From Pelagibius sp050043265 (lineage in GTDB: Bacteria; Pseudomonadota; Alphaproteobacteria; Kiloniellales; Kiloniellaceae), in assembly GCA_050043265.1 (NCBI GenBank), contig JBHJIR010000009.1, positions 1 to 64,000 on the forward strand: a stretch of 64,000 nucleotides of DNA. The letters are read 5' to 3'. Shown in pieces: positions 19,253 through 28,301 of the stretch (its first letter is position 1; each line of letters begins with the position of its first letter). Below the pieces are notes generated by a model. It saw only the letters and a program-made list of their open reading frames with translations, had not been told where the DNA came from and ran no database searches. The position numbers and the translations under genes are program-made.

Positions 19253-19756
19253 ATGAATGTGGCCTCAACCCTCGGGGATGAACAGCACGACGCTGCTGCG
19301 TTGCCGCGTCAGCGCTGGATGTCGGTGCTCGCCAAGGCGAAGCTCGCGGAACTGGAAAGCGCCTGGGAAGAACTCGCCGACAAGCCGGCCTACGATTGGC
19401 TGCGCCAGCCGGAGATCGGCATGGTTATGGTGCGGGCCCGCACCGGCGGCACCGGCAGCCAATTCAACCTGGGCCAGATGACGGTGACGCGCTGCGCCCT
19501 GCGGCTGGCGAACGGCGAGACGGGGGACAGCCGCGTTGGGCTGGGCTACGTGCAGGGGCGTTCCAAGCGCCATGCCGAACTGGCGGCGGTCTTTGACGCC
19601 CTGCTGCAGGACGAGGTGCACCGGGCGCTGCTGGAAGACCGGGTGATCGCGCCCCTCGAAGCGGCCCACGGCGCGCGGCGCGCCGACCGCAGCCGCAAGG
19701 CCAACTCCACCAAGGTGAACTTCTTCACCCTCGTGCGCGGGGAGAACGACCGATGA
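19253..19756 (+). CDS. phnG: C-P lyase subunit PhnG
   Basis: A 167-residue small subunit of the C-P lyase core complex (PhnGHIJ). PhnG supports PhnI and PhnH in making ribose 1-methylphosphonate 5-triphosphate from ATP and a phosphonate. Family features: QRWMSVLAKA, LRQPEIGMVMVRARTGGTGSQFNLGQMTVTRC, and GYVQGRSKRHAELAAVFDALLQD. ATG at 19253 is chosen, with AGGA at a good distance and the operator just upstream; the frame is open further upstream but without family similarity. It overlaps phnH by 4 bases. Confidence 0.93.
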   Translation: MNVASTLGDEQHDAAALPRQRWMSVLAKAKLAELESAWEELADKPAYDWLRQPEIGMVMVRARTGGTGSQFNLGQMTVTRCALRLANGETGDSRVGLGYVQGRSKRHAELAAVFDALLQDEVHRALLEDRVIAPLEAAHGARRADRSRKANSTKVNFFTLVRGENDR

Positions 19757-20415
19757 CGATCGCTTACGGCCTGGCCGCCCCCGGTACCCCGTTGGGGACC
19801 GGCATCGACACTGCCGAGCTGAAGCCGGGTCTGGCCGATCCGGTGCACGACTCCCAGCGCCTGTTCCGCGGCCTGTTGGACGCCATGAGCCATCCCGGCC
19901 GCCCGATCGACCTGGCGGCGCTGAAGGACGGCCCGGTGCTGCCTGAAGGGCCGCTGCCGCTCGATCCGGCCACCACCGCGGCGGCGTTGACCCTGTTCGA
20001 CTACGATACGCCGCTGTGGATCGACTGGATCGCCGACACCCCGCAGGTGCGCGCCTATCTGAAGTTCCACTGCGGTTGTGCGATCAGCGACCGCAGCCAG
20101 GCAGCGGCCTTCGGCCTGGTGACCGATCCGGAGAACATGCCGCGCCTGGGGCTCTTCGCCCAGGGCGTCGACCAGTACCCCGACCGCTCGGCGACCCTGC
20201 TGCTGCAGGTGCCGAGCCTGGAGGGCGGCCCCGAGGTCACGCTGCGCGGCCCCGGCATCCGGGATGCGGCCCGCATGGCGCCGGCCGGCCTGCCGGACTG
20301 GTTCTGGAACGACTGGCGGCTGAACGCCGGGCAGTTCCCGCTGGGCGTCGACATCTTCTTCACCTGCGGCGCGACGGTGGTCGGCCTGCCGCGCAGCATC
20401 CTGGCGGAGGGCTGA
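19753..20415 (+). CDS. phnH: C-P lyase subunit PhnH
   Basis: A 220-residue subunit of the C-P lyase core complex, slightly longer than the E. coli protein. The N-terminal DSQRLFRGLLDAMSHPGRP and the later LTLFDYDTPLW and GPGI segments fit the PhnH family. Starts with ATGA overlap after phnG and is followed by phnI after 4 bases. No unusual feature seen. Confidence 0.93.
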   Translation: MTIAYGLAAPGTPLGTGIDTAELKPGLADPVHDSQRLFRGLLDAMSHPGRPIDLAALKDGPVLPEGPLPLDPATTAAALTLFDYDTPLWIDWIADTPQVRAYLKFHCGCAISDRSQAAAFGLVTDPENMPRLGLFAQGVDQYPDRSATLLLQVPSLEGGPEVTLRGPGIRDAARMAPAGLPDWFWNDWRLNAGQFPLGVDIFFTCGATVVGLPRSILAEG

Positions 20416-20419
20416 TCTT

Positions 20420-21529
20420 ATGTACGTAGCAGTAAAGGGTGGTGAGCAGGCCATCCTCAATTCCCACAAGCTGATCGCCGAGGAACGCCGCGGCGATCCC
20501 GCCGTGCCGGAGTTGACGCTGACCCAGATCAAGGAGCAGATGCAACTGGCCGTCGACCGCGTGATGACCGAAGGGTCGCTCTACGACCGCGACCTGGCGG
20601 CGCTGGCCATCAAGCAGGCCCAGGGCGACCTCATGGAGGCGATCTTCCTGCTGCGGGCCTACCGCACCACGCTGACCCGCTTCGGCGAGAGCGAGCCCAT
20701 CGACACTGCCAGGATGGCGGTGCGCCGGCGCATCTCCGCCGCCTACAAGGACCTGCCCGGCGGCCAGGTGCTGGGGCCGAGCTACGACTACACCCACCGG
20801 CTGCTCGACTTCGCCTTGGCGGCCGAAGGCGGTGTCGGCGCGCCGGAAGCGGAAGCCGCCGAGACCGCCGTCGACGCGGCGATCCCGCGGGTCACCGATA
20901 TCCTCAACCACGAGGGCCTCATCGAGGAAGAGATCGCTTTCGACGACGGCCAAGGGGGGGAGGGCCCGGTCGCCGACCTGACGCGCGAGCCGATGGCGGT
21001 TCCCGCCGACCGCGAGCTGCGCCTGCAGAACCTGGCGCGCGGCGACGAGGGTTTCCTGCTGGCGCTCGGATATTCGACCCAGCGCGGCTACGGCCGCAAC
21101 CACCCCTTCGCCGGCGAGATCCGCCTGGGCGAGGTGAGCGTTGAATTCGTGCCGGAGGAACTGGGCTTTCCCATCGAGATCGGCGAGATCACCGTCACCG
21201 AGTGCCAGATGATCAACCAGTTCGCCGGCTCCGCCGAGCGGCCGCCGCAGTTTACGCGCGGCTACGGCCTGGCCTTCGGCCACGGGGAGCGCAAGACCAT
21301 GTCGATGGCCCTGGTCGACCGGGCGCTGAGGGCGCGCGAGCTGGACGAGAGCATCGAGTATCCGGCACAGGACGAGGAATTCGTGCTCTACCACTCCGAC
21401 AACGTCGAGGCCTCCGGTTTCGTGCAGCACCTGAAGCTGCCGCACTACGTCGACTTCCAGTCGGAACTGCAACTGATCCGCTCGCTGCGCAAGCGCCACG
21501 GGCAGGACCGCATGGAGGCCGCCGAGTGA
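20420..21529 (+). CDS. phnI: C-P lyase subunit PhnI (nucleosidase component)
   Basis: A 369-residue protein opening with MYVAVKGGEQAILNSHKLI, the hallmark PhnI N-terminus. PhnI with G, H and L transfers the phosphonate onto the ribose of ATP, releasing adenine. Further family stretches are QMQLAVDRVMTEGSLYDRDL, LGYSTQRGYGRNHPFAGEIR and FGHGERKTMSMALVDR. Its TGA overlaps the phnJ ATG (TGATG), a translationally coupled joint. Confidence 0.95.
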   Translation: MYVAVKGGEQAILNSHKLIAEERRGDPAVPELTLTQIKEQMQLAVDRVMTEGSLYDRDLAALAIKQAQGDLMEAIFLLRAYRTTLTRFGESEPIDTARMAVRRRISAAYKDLPGGQVLGPSYDYTHRLLDFALAAEGGVGAPEAEAAETAVDAAIPRVTDILNHEGLIEEEIAFDDGQGGEGPVADLTREPMAVPADRELRLQNLARGDEGFLLALGYSTQRGYGRNHPFAGEIRLGEVSVEFVPEELGFPIEIGEITVTECQMINQFAGSAERPPQFTRGYGLAFGHGERKTMSMALVDRALRARELDESIEYPAQDEEFVLYHSDNVEASGFVQHLKLPHYVDFQSELQLIRSLRKRHGQDRMEAAE

Positions 21530-22506
21530 TGAGCGCGACACGGACACAAGAGGTCGACGGCGAGGCGGGCTACAACTTCGCCTACCTGGACGAACAAACC
21601 AAGCGGATGATCCGCCGCTGCATCCTGAAAGCCGTGGCGGTGCCCGGCTACCAGGTGCCCTTCGGCGGCCGCGAGATGCCGCTGCCCTACGGCTGGGGCA
21701 CCGGCGGCATGCAGGTGACCGCCAGCATCATCGGCAAGGACGATACCCTGAAGGTCATCGCCCAGGGCGCCGACGACACCACCAACGCGGTGAACATCCG
21801 CCGCTTCTTCGCCCGCGTGGCCGAGGTGCCGCCCACCGAGGCGACGGCGGAGGCGAGCATCGTGCAGACCCGTCACCGGGTGCCGGAAGACCCGATGACG
21901 GAAGGCCAGATCATCGTCTACCAGGTGCCGCAGCCGGAGCCGCTGCGCTACCTGGAGCCGCGCGAGACCGAATGCCGCAAGATGCACGCCTACAAGGAGT
22001 ACGGCCTGATGCAGGTCTCGCTCTACGAGGACATCGCGCGCTTCGGCGAGATCGTCACCTCCAATTCCTATCCGGTGATGGTGAACGACCGCTACCTGAT
22101 GTCGCCGACGCCGATCCCCAAGTTCGACAACCCGAAGATGGACGATATTCCGGCCCAGCAGCTGTTCGGCGCCGGGCGCGAGAAGCGCATCTACGCCATT
22201 CCGCCCTACACCAAGGTGAAGAGCCTGGACTTCGACGACCATCCCTTCGCCATCCAGCAGTGGGAGGAAGACTGTGCCCTGTGCGGCGCCGAGGAGACCT
22301 TCCTGGACGAGGTCATCCTGGATGACCAGGGCGGCAAGATGTACGTCTGCTCCGACTCGCACTACTGCACCAAGCGGCGGGCCGAGGGCCATACCGGTAC
22401 GCTCTCCGAATCCGCGGCCAAGGCCTATGCGGCGGCGGTCGGTGCCGCGCCCGAGCCAGCGAACCCCGGGCCAGCGAAACCCGAGCCGGCGAAAGAGGAG
22501 GCCTGA
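21529..22506 (+). CDS. phnJ: C-P lyase PhnJ (radical SAM carbon-phosphorus lyase)
   Basis: A 325-residue enzyme that breaks the carbon-phosphorus bond using an iron-sulfur cluster and S-adenosylmethionine. The cysteine pattern CX2CX21CX5C characteristic of PhnJ is present (CALC, then VCSDSHYC, about residues 246-280); these bind the cluster and supply the thiyl radical cysteine. GWGTGGMQVTASIIG and NPKMDDIPAQQLFGAGREKRIYA segments also match. The C-terminal tail (about 40 residues, alanine/proline/glutamate-rich, PANPGPAKPEPAK) extends past the E. coli length of about 281. Start ATG shares a base with the phnI stop. Confidence 0.95.
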   Translation: MSATRTQEVDGEAGYNFAYLDEQTKRMIRRCILKAVAVPGYQVPFGGREMPLPYGWGTGGMQVTASIIGKDDTLKVIAQGADDTTNAVNIRRFFARVAEVPPTEATAEASIVQTRHRVPEDPMTEGQIIVYQVPQPEPLRYLEPRETECRKMHAYKEYGLMQVSLYEDIARFGEIVTSNSYPVMVNDRYLMSPTPIPKFDNPKMDDIPAQQLFGAGREKRIYAIPPYTKVKSLDFDDHPFAIQQWEEDCALCGAEETFLDEVILDDQGGKMYVCSDSHYCTKRRAEGHTGTLSESAAKAYAAAVGAAPEPANPGPAKPEPAKEEA

Positions 22507-22509
22507 GCG

Positions 22510-23289
22510 ATGGATACGACCTCTCCGCTGCTGCGGGTACGCAACCTGACCCATGCCTTCGGTCCTGTGCTGGCCTGCGCCGATGTTTCCTTCGAGCTGT
22601 ATCCGGGCGAGGTGCTGGGCGTGGTCGGCGAGTCCGGCTCCGGCAAGACGACGCTGCTGAACTGCATCTCCGCCCGCCTGGCGCCGACCAACGGTATCGT
22701 CGAGTACGACCTGCGCACCAAGGGGCGCACCGACATCTACGCCCTGTCGGAGCCGGAGCGCCGCCTGCTGCTGCGCACCGACTGGGGCGTGGTCACGCAG
22801 AACCCGCGCGACGGCCTGCGCATGGACGTCAGTGCCGGTGGCAACGTTGGCGAGCGGCTGATGGCGGTGGGGGCGCGGCACTACGCCACGATCCGCGGTG
22901 AGGCCGAAGACTGGCTGCAGAAGGTGGAGCTCGACCTGGGACGCATCGACGACAAGCCCAAGCATTTTTCCGGCGGCATGCAGCAGCGCCTGCAGAGCGC
23001 GCGCAACCTGGTGACCAAGCCGCGCCTGGTCTTCATGGACGAGCCGACCGGCGGCCTGGACGTTTCCGTTCAGGCGCGGCTGCTCGACCTGTTGCGCGGG
23101 CTGGTGCGCGAGCTGCGGCTTTCCGCCATCATCGTCACCCACGACCTGGCCGTCGCCCGTCTGCTGGCCGACCGCCTGATCGTGATGAAGGACGGCAAGG
23201 TGGTGGAGACGGGCCTGACCGATCAGGTGCTGGACGATCCGCACCACGCCTATACCCAACTTCTGGTCTCCTCGGTTCTGCAGGTGTAA
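22510..23289 (+). CDS. phnK: C-P lyase ABC-type subunit PhnK
   Basis: A 259-residue ABC ATPase-like protein that docks on the PhnGHIJ core. Walker A GESGSGKTT, signature FSGGMQQRLQSARNL, Walker B LVFMDEPTGGLDVSVQ, H-loop IVTHDLA. PhnK is not a transporter ATPase despite its fold; with PhnL it opens the core complex during turnover. ATG lies 3 bases after the phnJ stop. Confidence 0.94.
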   Translation: MDTTSPLLRVRNLTHAFGPVLACADVSFELYPGEVLGVVGESGSGKTTLLNCISARLAPTNGIVEYDLRTKGRTDIYALSEPERRLLLRTDWGVVTQNPRDGLRMDVSAGGNVGERLMAVGARHYATIRGEAEDWLQKVELDLGRIDDKPKHFSGGMQQRLQSARNLVTKPRLVFMDEPTGGLDVSVQARLLDLLRGLVRELRLSAIIVTHDLAVARLLADRLIVMKDGKVVETGLTDQVLDDPHHAYTQLLVSSVLQV

Positions 23290-23295
23290 CGCAAG

Positions 23296-24024
23296 ATGAC
23301 CGATCAAAAGAAAGATCCGATGATTCGGGTCGAGAACCTCTCCAAGACCTTCGTGCTGCACGTCCAGGGCAGCGCGCGGCTGCCGGTCTTCACCAACCTC
23401 AGCCTGGAAGTGGCGGCCGGCGAGTGTGTCGCGCTCTACGGCCCCTCGGGCACCGGCAAGTCGACGCTGCTGCGCTCGCTCTATGCCAACTACAAGCCCG
23501 GCAGCGGGCATGTCTGGGTGCGTCACGGCAACGACGCAGGGGAGCATGAGTGGGTCGACATGGCCGGCGCCGCACCGCACCGGGTTCTGGAAGTGCGCCG
23601 CCGTACCGTCGGCTACGTCAGCCAGTTACTGCGGGTCATCCCCCGGGTGCCGACGCGCGACATCGTCGCCGAGCCGCTGCATGCCCTGGGCGTCGACCCG
23701 GAGACGGCGCGGGCCAAGGCCGAGGGCCTGCTGGCCCGCCTCAACATCCCCGAGGCGATGTGGCATCTGGCGCCGGCGACCTTTTCCGGCGGCGAGCAGC
23801 AGCGGGTGAACATCGCTCGCGGCTTTGCCGTCGACTATCCGATCCTGCTGCTCGACGAGCCGACTGCCTCGCTCGATGCCGGCAACCGTGCCGTGGTGGT
23901 GGCTCTCATCGCCGAGGCCAAGGCGCGCGGCGCCGCCGTGGTCGGCATCTTCCACGACGACGAGGTGCGCGAGGAGATCGCCGACCGGGTCTTCGATCTC
24001 TCCAGGGAAAGGGCGGCGGCCTGA
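23296..24024 (+). CDS. phnL: C-P lyase ABC-type subunit PhnL
   Basis: A 242-residue ABC-type protein. Motifs: FVLHVQGSARLPVF near the N-terminus as in PhnL, Walker A GPSGTGKST, signature FSGGEQQRVNIARGF, Walker B ILLLDEPTASLD, H-loop FHDDEV. It cooperates with PhnK on the C-P lyase core and is required for phosphonate activation. It overlaps phnM by one base (TGATG). Confidence 0.94.
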   Translation: MTDQKKDPMIRVENLSKTFVLHVQGSARLPVFTNLSLEVAAGECVALYGPSGTGKSTLLRSLYANYKPGSGHVWVRHGNDAGEHEWVDMAGAAPHRVLEVRRRTVGYVSQLLRVIPRVPTRDIVAEPLHALGVDPETARAKAEGLLARLNIPEAMWHLAPATFSGGEQQRVNIARGFAVDYPILLLDEPTASLDAGNRAVVVALIAEAKARGAAVVGIFHDDEVREEIADRVFDLSRERAAA

Positions 24025-25181
24025 TGCCCAGTCAAACCGCAGCGGAGCAGGTTCTCACCAACGCCAGGATCGTGCTTGCCGACGAGGTCGTCGAAGGCAC
24101 GGTGTACCTGCGCGACGGCAAGATCGCCGAGATCGCGGCCGGGGGCAGCGCGGTCCCCGGCGCCGAGGACATGGAGGGCGACTACGTCCTGCCCGGCCTC
24201 ATCGACCTGCATACCGACCATTTCGAGAAGCATGTGCTGCCGCGCCCCGGCACCCGATGGAACATGCTGGCCGCGGTGATGGCCCACGACGCCCAGATGG
24301 CGGCCGGGGGCGTCACCACCACCTTCGACTGCGTCTGCGTCGGCGTCAGCATCAAGCACCCGGAACGCCGCGAGATCTTCCGCCCGATGATCGATGCGGT
24401 GCGCGAGGCCGTGGCCAAGGACATGCTGCGCGCCGACCACATCGTCCACCTGCGCTGCGAGGTGACCGACGAGATGGTGGTCGACCTCTTCGATGCGGTG
24501 GCCGACCACGCCGCCGTCGGCATGATGTCCCTGATGGACCACGCGCCGGGCCACCGCCAGTATCCCGACGTGCAGCGCTTCCGCGAGCGCACCATGAAGA
24601 ACCTGAAGCTCAGCGAAGCCGAGGCCGATGCCCACATCGCCCGCCTGCTGAGCACCCAGGAGTACCTGGTGCCGAAGAACCGGATCGAACTGGCCGCGCG
24701 CGGCAAGCAACGCGGTCTCGCCATCGCCAGCCACGACGACGAGACGGCGGACCACATCGTCGACGCGGCGGCCCTGGGCATCACGGTGACCGAATTTCCG
24801 ACCACCCTGGCGGCCGCCCGGGCGGCGCATGACAGTGGTATGAAGATTATCATGGGGGCGCCGAACCTGGTGCGCGGCGGGTCCCATTCCGGTAATGTGT
24901 CCGCGGCGGAACTGGCCGCCGCCGGGCTGCTCGACAATCTGGCCTCGGACTACGTGCCGGCCAGCCTGCTGCAGGCGGCGTTCCGCCTGGCGGCGCCGGA
25001 GCACGGCCTGTCGCTGCCCGCCGCTATGGCGACGGTGAGCGCCAATCCGGCCGAGACGGCGGGTCTCGGCGACCGCGGGCGGATCGCCTCGGGCCTGAAG
25101 GCCGACCTGCTGCGGGTGGCGACGGTCGAGGGGCAGCCTTTCGTGAAAACAGTCTGGCGCGATGCGAAACGGGTGATGTGA
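24024..25181 (+). CDS. phnM: Ribose 1-methylphosphonate 5-triphosphate diphosphatase PhnM
   Basis: A 385-residue amidohydrolase-fold enzyme that removes pyrophosphate from the triphosphorylated intermediate made by PhnGHI. Metal-binding motif HTDH at residues 63-66 (LIDLHTDHFEKH), then VHLRCEVTD, IASHDDET and FPTTL, followed by GAPNLVRGGSHSGN and LASDYVPASL, all PhnM hallmarks. Start ATG overlaps the phnL stop. The next gene is a second PhnM-like protein whose start overlaps this stop, so both are made from one message. Confidence 0.93.
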   Translation: MPSQTAAEQVLTNARIVLADEVVEGTVYLRDGKIAEIAAGGSAVPGAEDMEGDYVLPGLIDLHTDHFEKHVLPRPGTRWNMLAAVMAHDAQMAAGGVTTTFDCVCVGVSIKHPERREIFRPMIDAVREAVAKDMLRADHIVHLRCEVTDEMVVDLFDAVADHAAVGMMSLMDHAPGHRQYPDVQRFRERTMKNLKLSEAEADAHIARLLSTQEYLVPKNRIELAARGKQRGLAIASHDDETADHIVDAAALGITVTEFPTTLAAARAAHDSGMKIIMGAPNLVRGGSHSGNVSAAELAAAGLLDNLASDYVPASLLQAAFRLAAPEHGLSLPAAMATVSANPAETAGLGDRGRIASGLKADLLRVATVEGQPFVKTVWRDAKRVM

Positions 25182-26368
25182 TGCTGCAGGAAGACGTTCT
25201 GGAAAAGCAGGCCTCGGCGCCGGCGGGTGCCGCGCTGCACCTGGCCAATGCCGAGGTGGTGACGGCGGAGACGACTTTCCGCGGCCGCGTGCGGGTCGAG
25301 GACGGCGTCATCGTGGCCGTGGAAGAGGGCGGCGGCGTGCCCGCCGGTGCGATCGACTGCGGCGGTGAGTTGCTGCTGCCCGGCCTGGTCGACCTGCACA
25401 CCGATCACTGCGAGCGCCACGCGGTGCCGCGCCCGGGCGTGCACTGGGACCCGCTGCAGGCGGCTATCGCCCACGACGCGCAGGTCGCCTCGGCGGGCAT
25501 CACCACGGTGTTCGATTCTCTTGTCGTCGGCCTGCGCGACGCGGACCAGACGCGCCGCGACCTGCTGGGCAGCATCATGGCGGCAGTGGAGAAAGGCGAG
25601 GAACTTGGCCTGTTCCGCAGCCAGCACCTGCTGCACCTGCGCTGCGAGGTGACCGACCCAACCCTGCTGGATCAGATCGGTCCGCACATGGACCATCCGC
25701 TGCTGCAGCTGGTCTCCGTCATGGAACACACCGTCGGCCAGCGCCAGTTCCCCGACGCCGAGAAATACAAAGAGGTGCTGGTGAAGCTGTTCGACGTGCC
25801 GGAGGACCAGGTGGAGGCGCGCTTCAAGCGCGATGCCGAGGCCTCGCGCACCTTCGCGCCGACCTTCCGCGAGGCGGTGACCCGCATGGCGCAGCAGCGC
25901 GGCATCCCGGTGGCCGCCCATGACGACGAGACCCTGGAGCATGTCGAGGAGGCCGCGCGCCTGGGCATGACGATTTCCGAATTTCCGACCACCCTGCTGG
26001 CCGCCGAGGCGGCGCGCGAACGCGGTATGGTGACCATCATGGGCGCACCCAATGTGGTCAAGGGCGGCAGCCAGTCCGGCAATGTCTCGGCCATCGACCT
26101 GGTCCGCGCCGGGCTGCTGGATGTGCTGGCCTCCGACTACGTGCCGATCTCCATGCTGGCCGCCACCCTGCGCCTGGCCGAGGACGACATCGGCCTCACC
26201 CTGTCCCAGGCGGTAAACCTCTCCAGCCGCAACGCCGCCAAGGCCGGCGGCCTGGACGACCGCGGCGAGATCGCCGTTGGCAAGCGCGCCGACCTGCTGC
26301 GGGTGCGGATGGTCGAGGATCATCCGGTGGTGAGGACGGTCTATACGGCCGGCAAGCGGGTAGCCTAG
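25181..26368 (+). CDS. phnM: Second PhnM-family amidohydrolase
   Basis: A 395-residue paralog of the upstream PhnM with all the same motifs: HTDH at residues 73-76 (LVDLHTDHCERH), LHLRCEVTD, AAHDDET, FPTTLLAAEAARERG, GAPNVVKGGSQSGN and LASDYVPISM. All metal-ligand positions visible in the first copy are kept, so it should be an active enzyme. The two differ widely in the middle (about residues 100-200). Coupled by TGATG to phnM. It may be a duplicate with shifted substrate preference or a second subunit. It ends 4 bases into the convergent acyltransferase gene. Confidence 0.88.
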   Translation: MLQEDVLEKQASAPAGAALHLANAEVVTAETTFRGRVRVEDGVIVAVEEGGGVPAGAIDCGGELLLPGLVDLHTDHCERHAVPRPGVHWDPLQAAIAHDAQVASAGITTVFDSLVVGLRDADQTRRDLLGSIMAAVEKGEELGLFRSQHLLHLRCEVTDPTLLDQIGPHMDHPLLQLVSVMEHTVGQRQFPDAEKYKEVLVKLFDVPEDQVEARFKRDAEASRTFAPTFREAVTRMAQQRGIPVAAHDDETLEHVEEAARLGMTISEFPTTLLAAEAARERGMVTIMGAPNVVKGGSQSGNVSAIDLVRAGLLDVLASDYVPISMLAATLRLAEDDIGLTLSQAVNLSSRNAAKAGGLDDRGEIAVGKRADLLRVRMVEDHPVVRTVYTAGKRVA

Positions 26369-27390
26369 GGGCGCGTTTCCAGCGCCGGCGTCAGCCGGCT
26401 GAAGCGAGACTGCCAGAGCCGGTTGAGGAAGCCGCGGGCGGGCCTTTCAACGACATAGAAGCTGGCCAGGCCGGCGAGAACGGCGGCGCCGAGCAGCAGC
26501 GGCGTCGGCGCGGCCCCGTCGTGGGCCAGCTTGTAGAAGGGCTGCTGCCAGAGATAGAGCGAGTAAGACCAGATCCCGAGCAGGCGCAGGGCGCGGTTCT
26601 CGAAGAGCCGGCGTAGTGCGGGCAGGCTGCTGTCGAGGGTGGTGACGGCGACGGTCAGCAGAACGGTGCCGAGCCCGAAGCTGATGGCGACGTGACCGCC
26701 CCACAGTTTCGCGGCGATGCCGAGCGCCAGCGCCGCCGGCGCGATCCAGCCGGGTAGCCGCCTGGCCAGCGACCGTTCCCTCAGCAGCAGAAACAGGCCG
26801 GCGCTGATGAAGATCGGCGCCACCTGCACGTCGCTGCGCCAGAACACGTCGAAATAGCCCTGGCCGAAGCCGGCACTGCGCAGAATGCCGTTCAGCATCG
26901 CGGCGCCGCCCAGGATCAGCATCACCGCCGCCGGGTTGCCGAGGCGGCGGCGGGCCAGCAGGGCGACGCCGGCCAGAATCAGGTAGCCGTGCTCCTCGAC
27001 GCAGAGCGACCAGAGGTGATCGAACAGCGCGACCGGGTGGGTGTAGATCATCGCGTAGTTGATGGTGAAGCTGAGGGCGGTCAGGGCCGCCAGCGGGCCG
27101 TGCTGGTAGGGCGTGCCGATAAAAGCCAGGCTGGCGGCGACGACGAAGAACAGGATGCCGGGATAGACGCGCGAGAACCGCCGCGCGAAGAAGGTCGGCA
27201 GCGGCGCCTGGCGGACGAAGAGAATCTCCGCCATCAGCCGGCCGGAAAGCACGAAGAAGAGGTCGACGCCGAGGACGCTGATTCCCGGCCTGAGGTCGTC
27301 CAGCCAGAAATGCCCCAGCAGCACGGCGGCGATGGCCAGCCCGCGCCAGCCGTCTAGGTAGTCGAGATGCCGCCGGGTCTCTTCCTGCAA
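26365..27390 (-). CDS. Acyltransferase 3 family membrane protein
   Basis: About 341 residues with ten or so membrane helices. YLDGWRGLAIAAVLLGHF at the N-terminus and LGVDLFFVLSGRLMAEIL are the classic acyltransferase-3 signatures (OafA/ExoZ type); LWSLCVEEHGYLI holds the conserved late motif. Such proteins O-acylate surface glycans or other extracytoplasmic molecules. No ATG is available; TTG at 27390 sits directly before the conserved start (QEETRRHLDYLDGWRG) with GGA about 9 bases upstream. Convergent with the second phnM gene and unrelated to phosphonates as far as can be seen. Confidence 0.85.
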   Translation of the reverse strand: MQEETRRHLDYLDGWRGLAIAAVLLGHFWLDDLRPGISVLGVDLFFVLSGRLMAEILFVRQAPLPTFFARRFSRVYPGILFFVVAASLAFIGTPYQHGPLAALTALSFTINYAMIYTHPVALFDHLWSLCVEEHGYLILAGVALLARRRLGNPAAVMLILGGAAMLNGILRSAGFGQGYFDVFWRSDVQVAPIFISAGLFLLLRERSLARRLPGWIAPAALALGIAAKLWGGHVAISFGLGTVLLTVAVTTLDSSLPALRRLFENRALRLLGIWSYSLYLWQQPFYKLAHDGAAPTPLLLGAAVLAGLASFYVVERPARGFLNRLWQSRFSRLTPALETRP

Positions 27391-27598
27391 GATCGTATGT
27401 CCACGAAAGGTTGCGCCCGCCGTTGGCGCCCACCTCAAAGTGACGGGCGCGGCGCCCGTCGAGCCAGTGACAAGGCTGGGGCAAAGGGAACGGGCCGAGG
27501 GGCGGCATGAGCGCGGGAGGGTGAGGGGGCTTGCCGGGATCCGGAGTGCTGAGGCACTCTCGGCAGCGAAAGTGCTCTCTGTTCGTGTCGCGGCCATC

Positions 27599-28072
27599 AT
27601 GCTCATCCGGAAAGACGACCTGCGCGGGCCCGAGATCGTGGCCCTGCTGTCAGCCCACCTCGACCTCATGCGGTCGATCTCGCCGCCGGAGAGTGTGCAC
27701 GCCCTCGATCTGGACGCTCTGCGCGCGCCGGGGATCACCTTCTGGACGATCTGGGACGGGGCGGCGCTGCTGGGCTGCGGCGCGCTGAAGGAGATCGGCC
27801 CGGGCCACGGCGAGATAAAGTCCATGCACACGGCAAAGGCCGCGCGCGGGCGCGGCGTGGGGCGGGGCATGGTGGAACACATCATCGCCGAGGCGCGGCG
27901 GCGCGGCTACCGCCGGCTCAGCCTGGAAACCGGCGCCACCGAGGACTTCGCGCCGGCCCGCGGGCTCTACAGCGGCTTCGGATTCCAGCTTTGCGACCCC
28001 TTCGGCGACTACGCCCTCGACCCCTTCAGCGTCTTCATGACCCTGGAACTGGGGGATGAGCGTGTCGCATAG
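27599..28072 (+). CDS. GNAT family N-acetyltransferase
   Basis: About 157 residues with the GNAT fold: EIKSMHTAKAARGRGVGRGMVEHIIAEA contains the acetyl-CoA-binding R/Q-x-x-G-x-G/A loop (RGRGVGRG), followed by RRLSLETGA and ARGLYSGFGFQLC. Substrate unknown; the family acetylates amines of antibiotics, peptides or small molecules. ATG at 27599 chosen as the first start before the conserved region. It is divergent from the acyltransferase gene. Confidence 0.85.
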   Translation: MLIRKDDLRGPEIVALLSAHLDLMRSISPPESVHALDLDALRAPGITFWTIWDGAALLGCGALKEIGPGHGEIKSMHTAKAARGRGVGRGMVEHIIAEARRRGYRRLSLETGATEDFAPARGLYSGFGFQLCDPFGDYALDPFSVFMTLELGDERVA

Positions 28073-28079
28073 GAATAAA

Positions 28080-28301
28080 GTGGTGCGTTCGATCAACGCA
28101 CCGGGTGAGAGCCGCTGCGTGGATGACTTCCGGCGCACGGACGGCTCGTAAGGCTTCGAGGAATACCGCCGCGACAGCGAGGACGCGCGCGGCTGGGTCC
28201 CGATCGGCTTCTACGAGGCGCAGGTCTTCGACGCTGCCGAGTCCGCCCTCGCGGCGGCACAGGCGAAGGTTCCTTGGCTCAGCGACGCGATCAAGGGGTG
28301 A
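28080..28301 (+). pseudogene. Small conserved-type gene with an in-frame TAA
   Basis: From GTG at 28080 (or 28083), with AGGA at 28071-28074, the frame reads VRSINAPGESRCVDDFRRTD, then GS, hits TAA at 28149-28151, and continues as GFEEYRRDSEDARGWVPIGF followed by a helix-like alanine-rich part to TGA at 28299-28301. Both halves look like one compact protein of about 73 residues. The stop sits where an aromatic residue would fit (TAC or TTC changed to TAA). I believe this resembles a small alphaproteobacterial protein of unknown role, but could not search. Either a fresh nonsense mutation or a sequence error. The 3' end overlaps the convergent cyclic-nucleotide gene by 11 bases. Confidence 0.55.
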
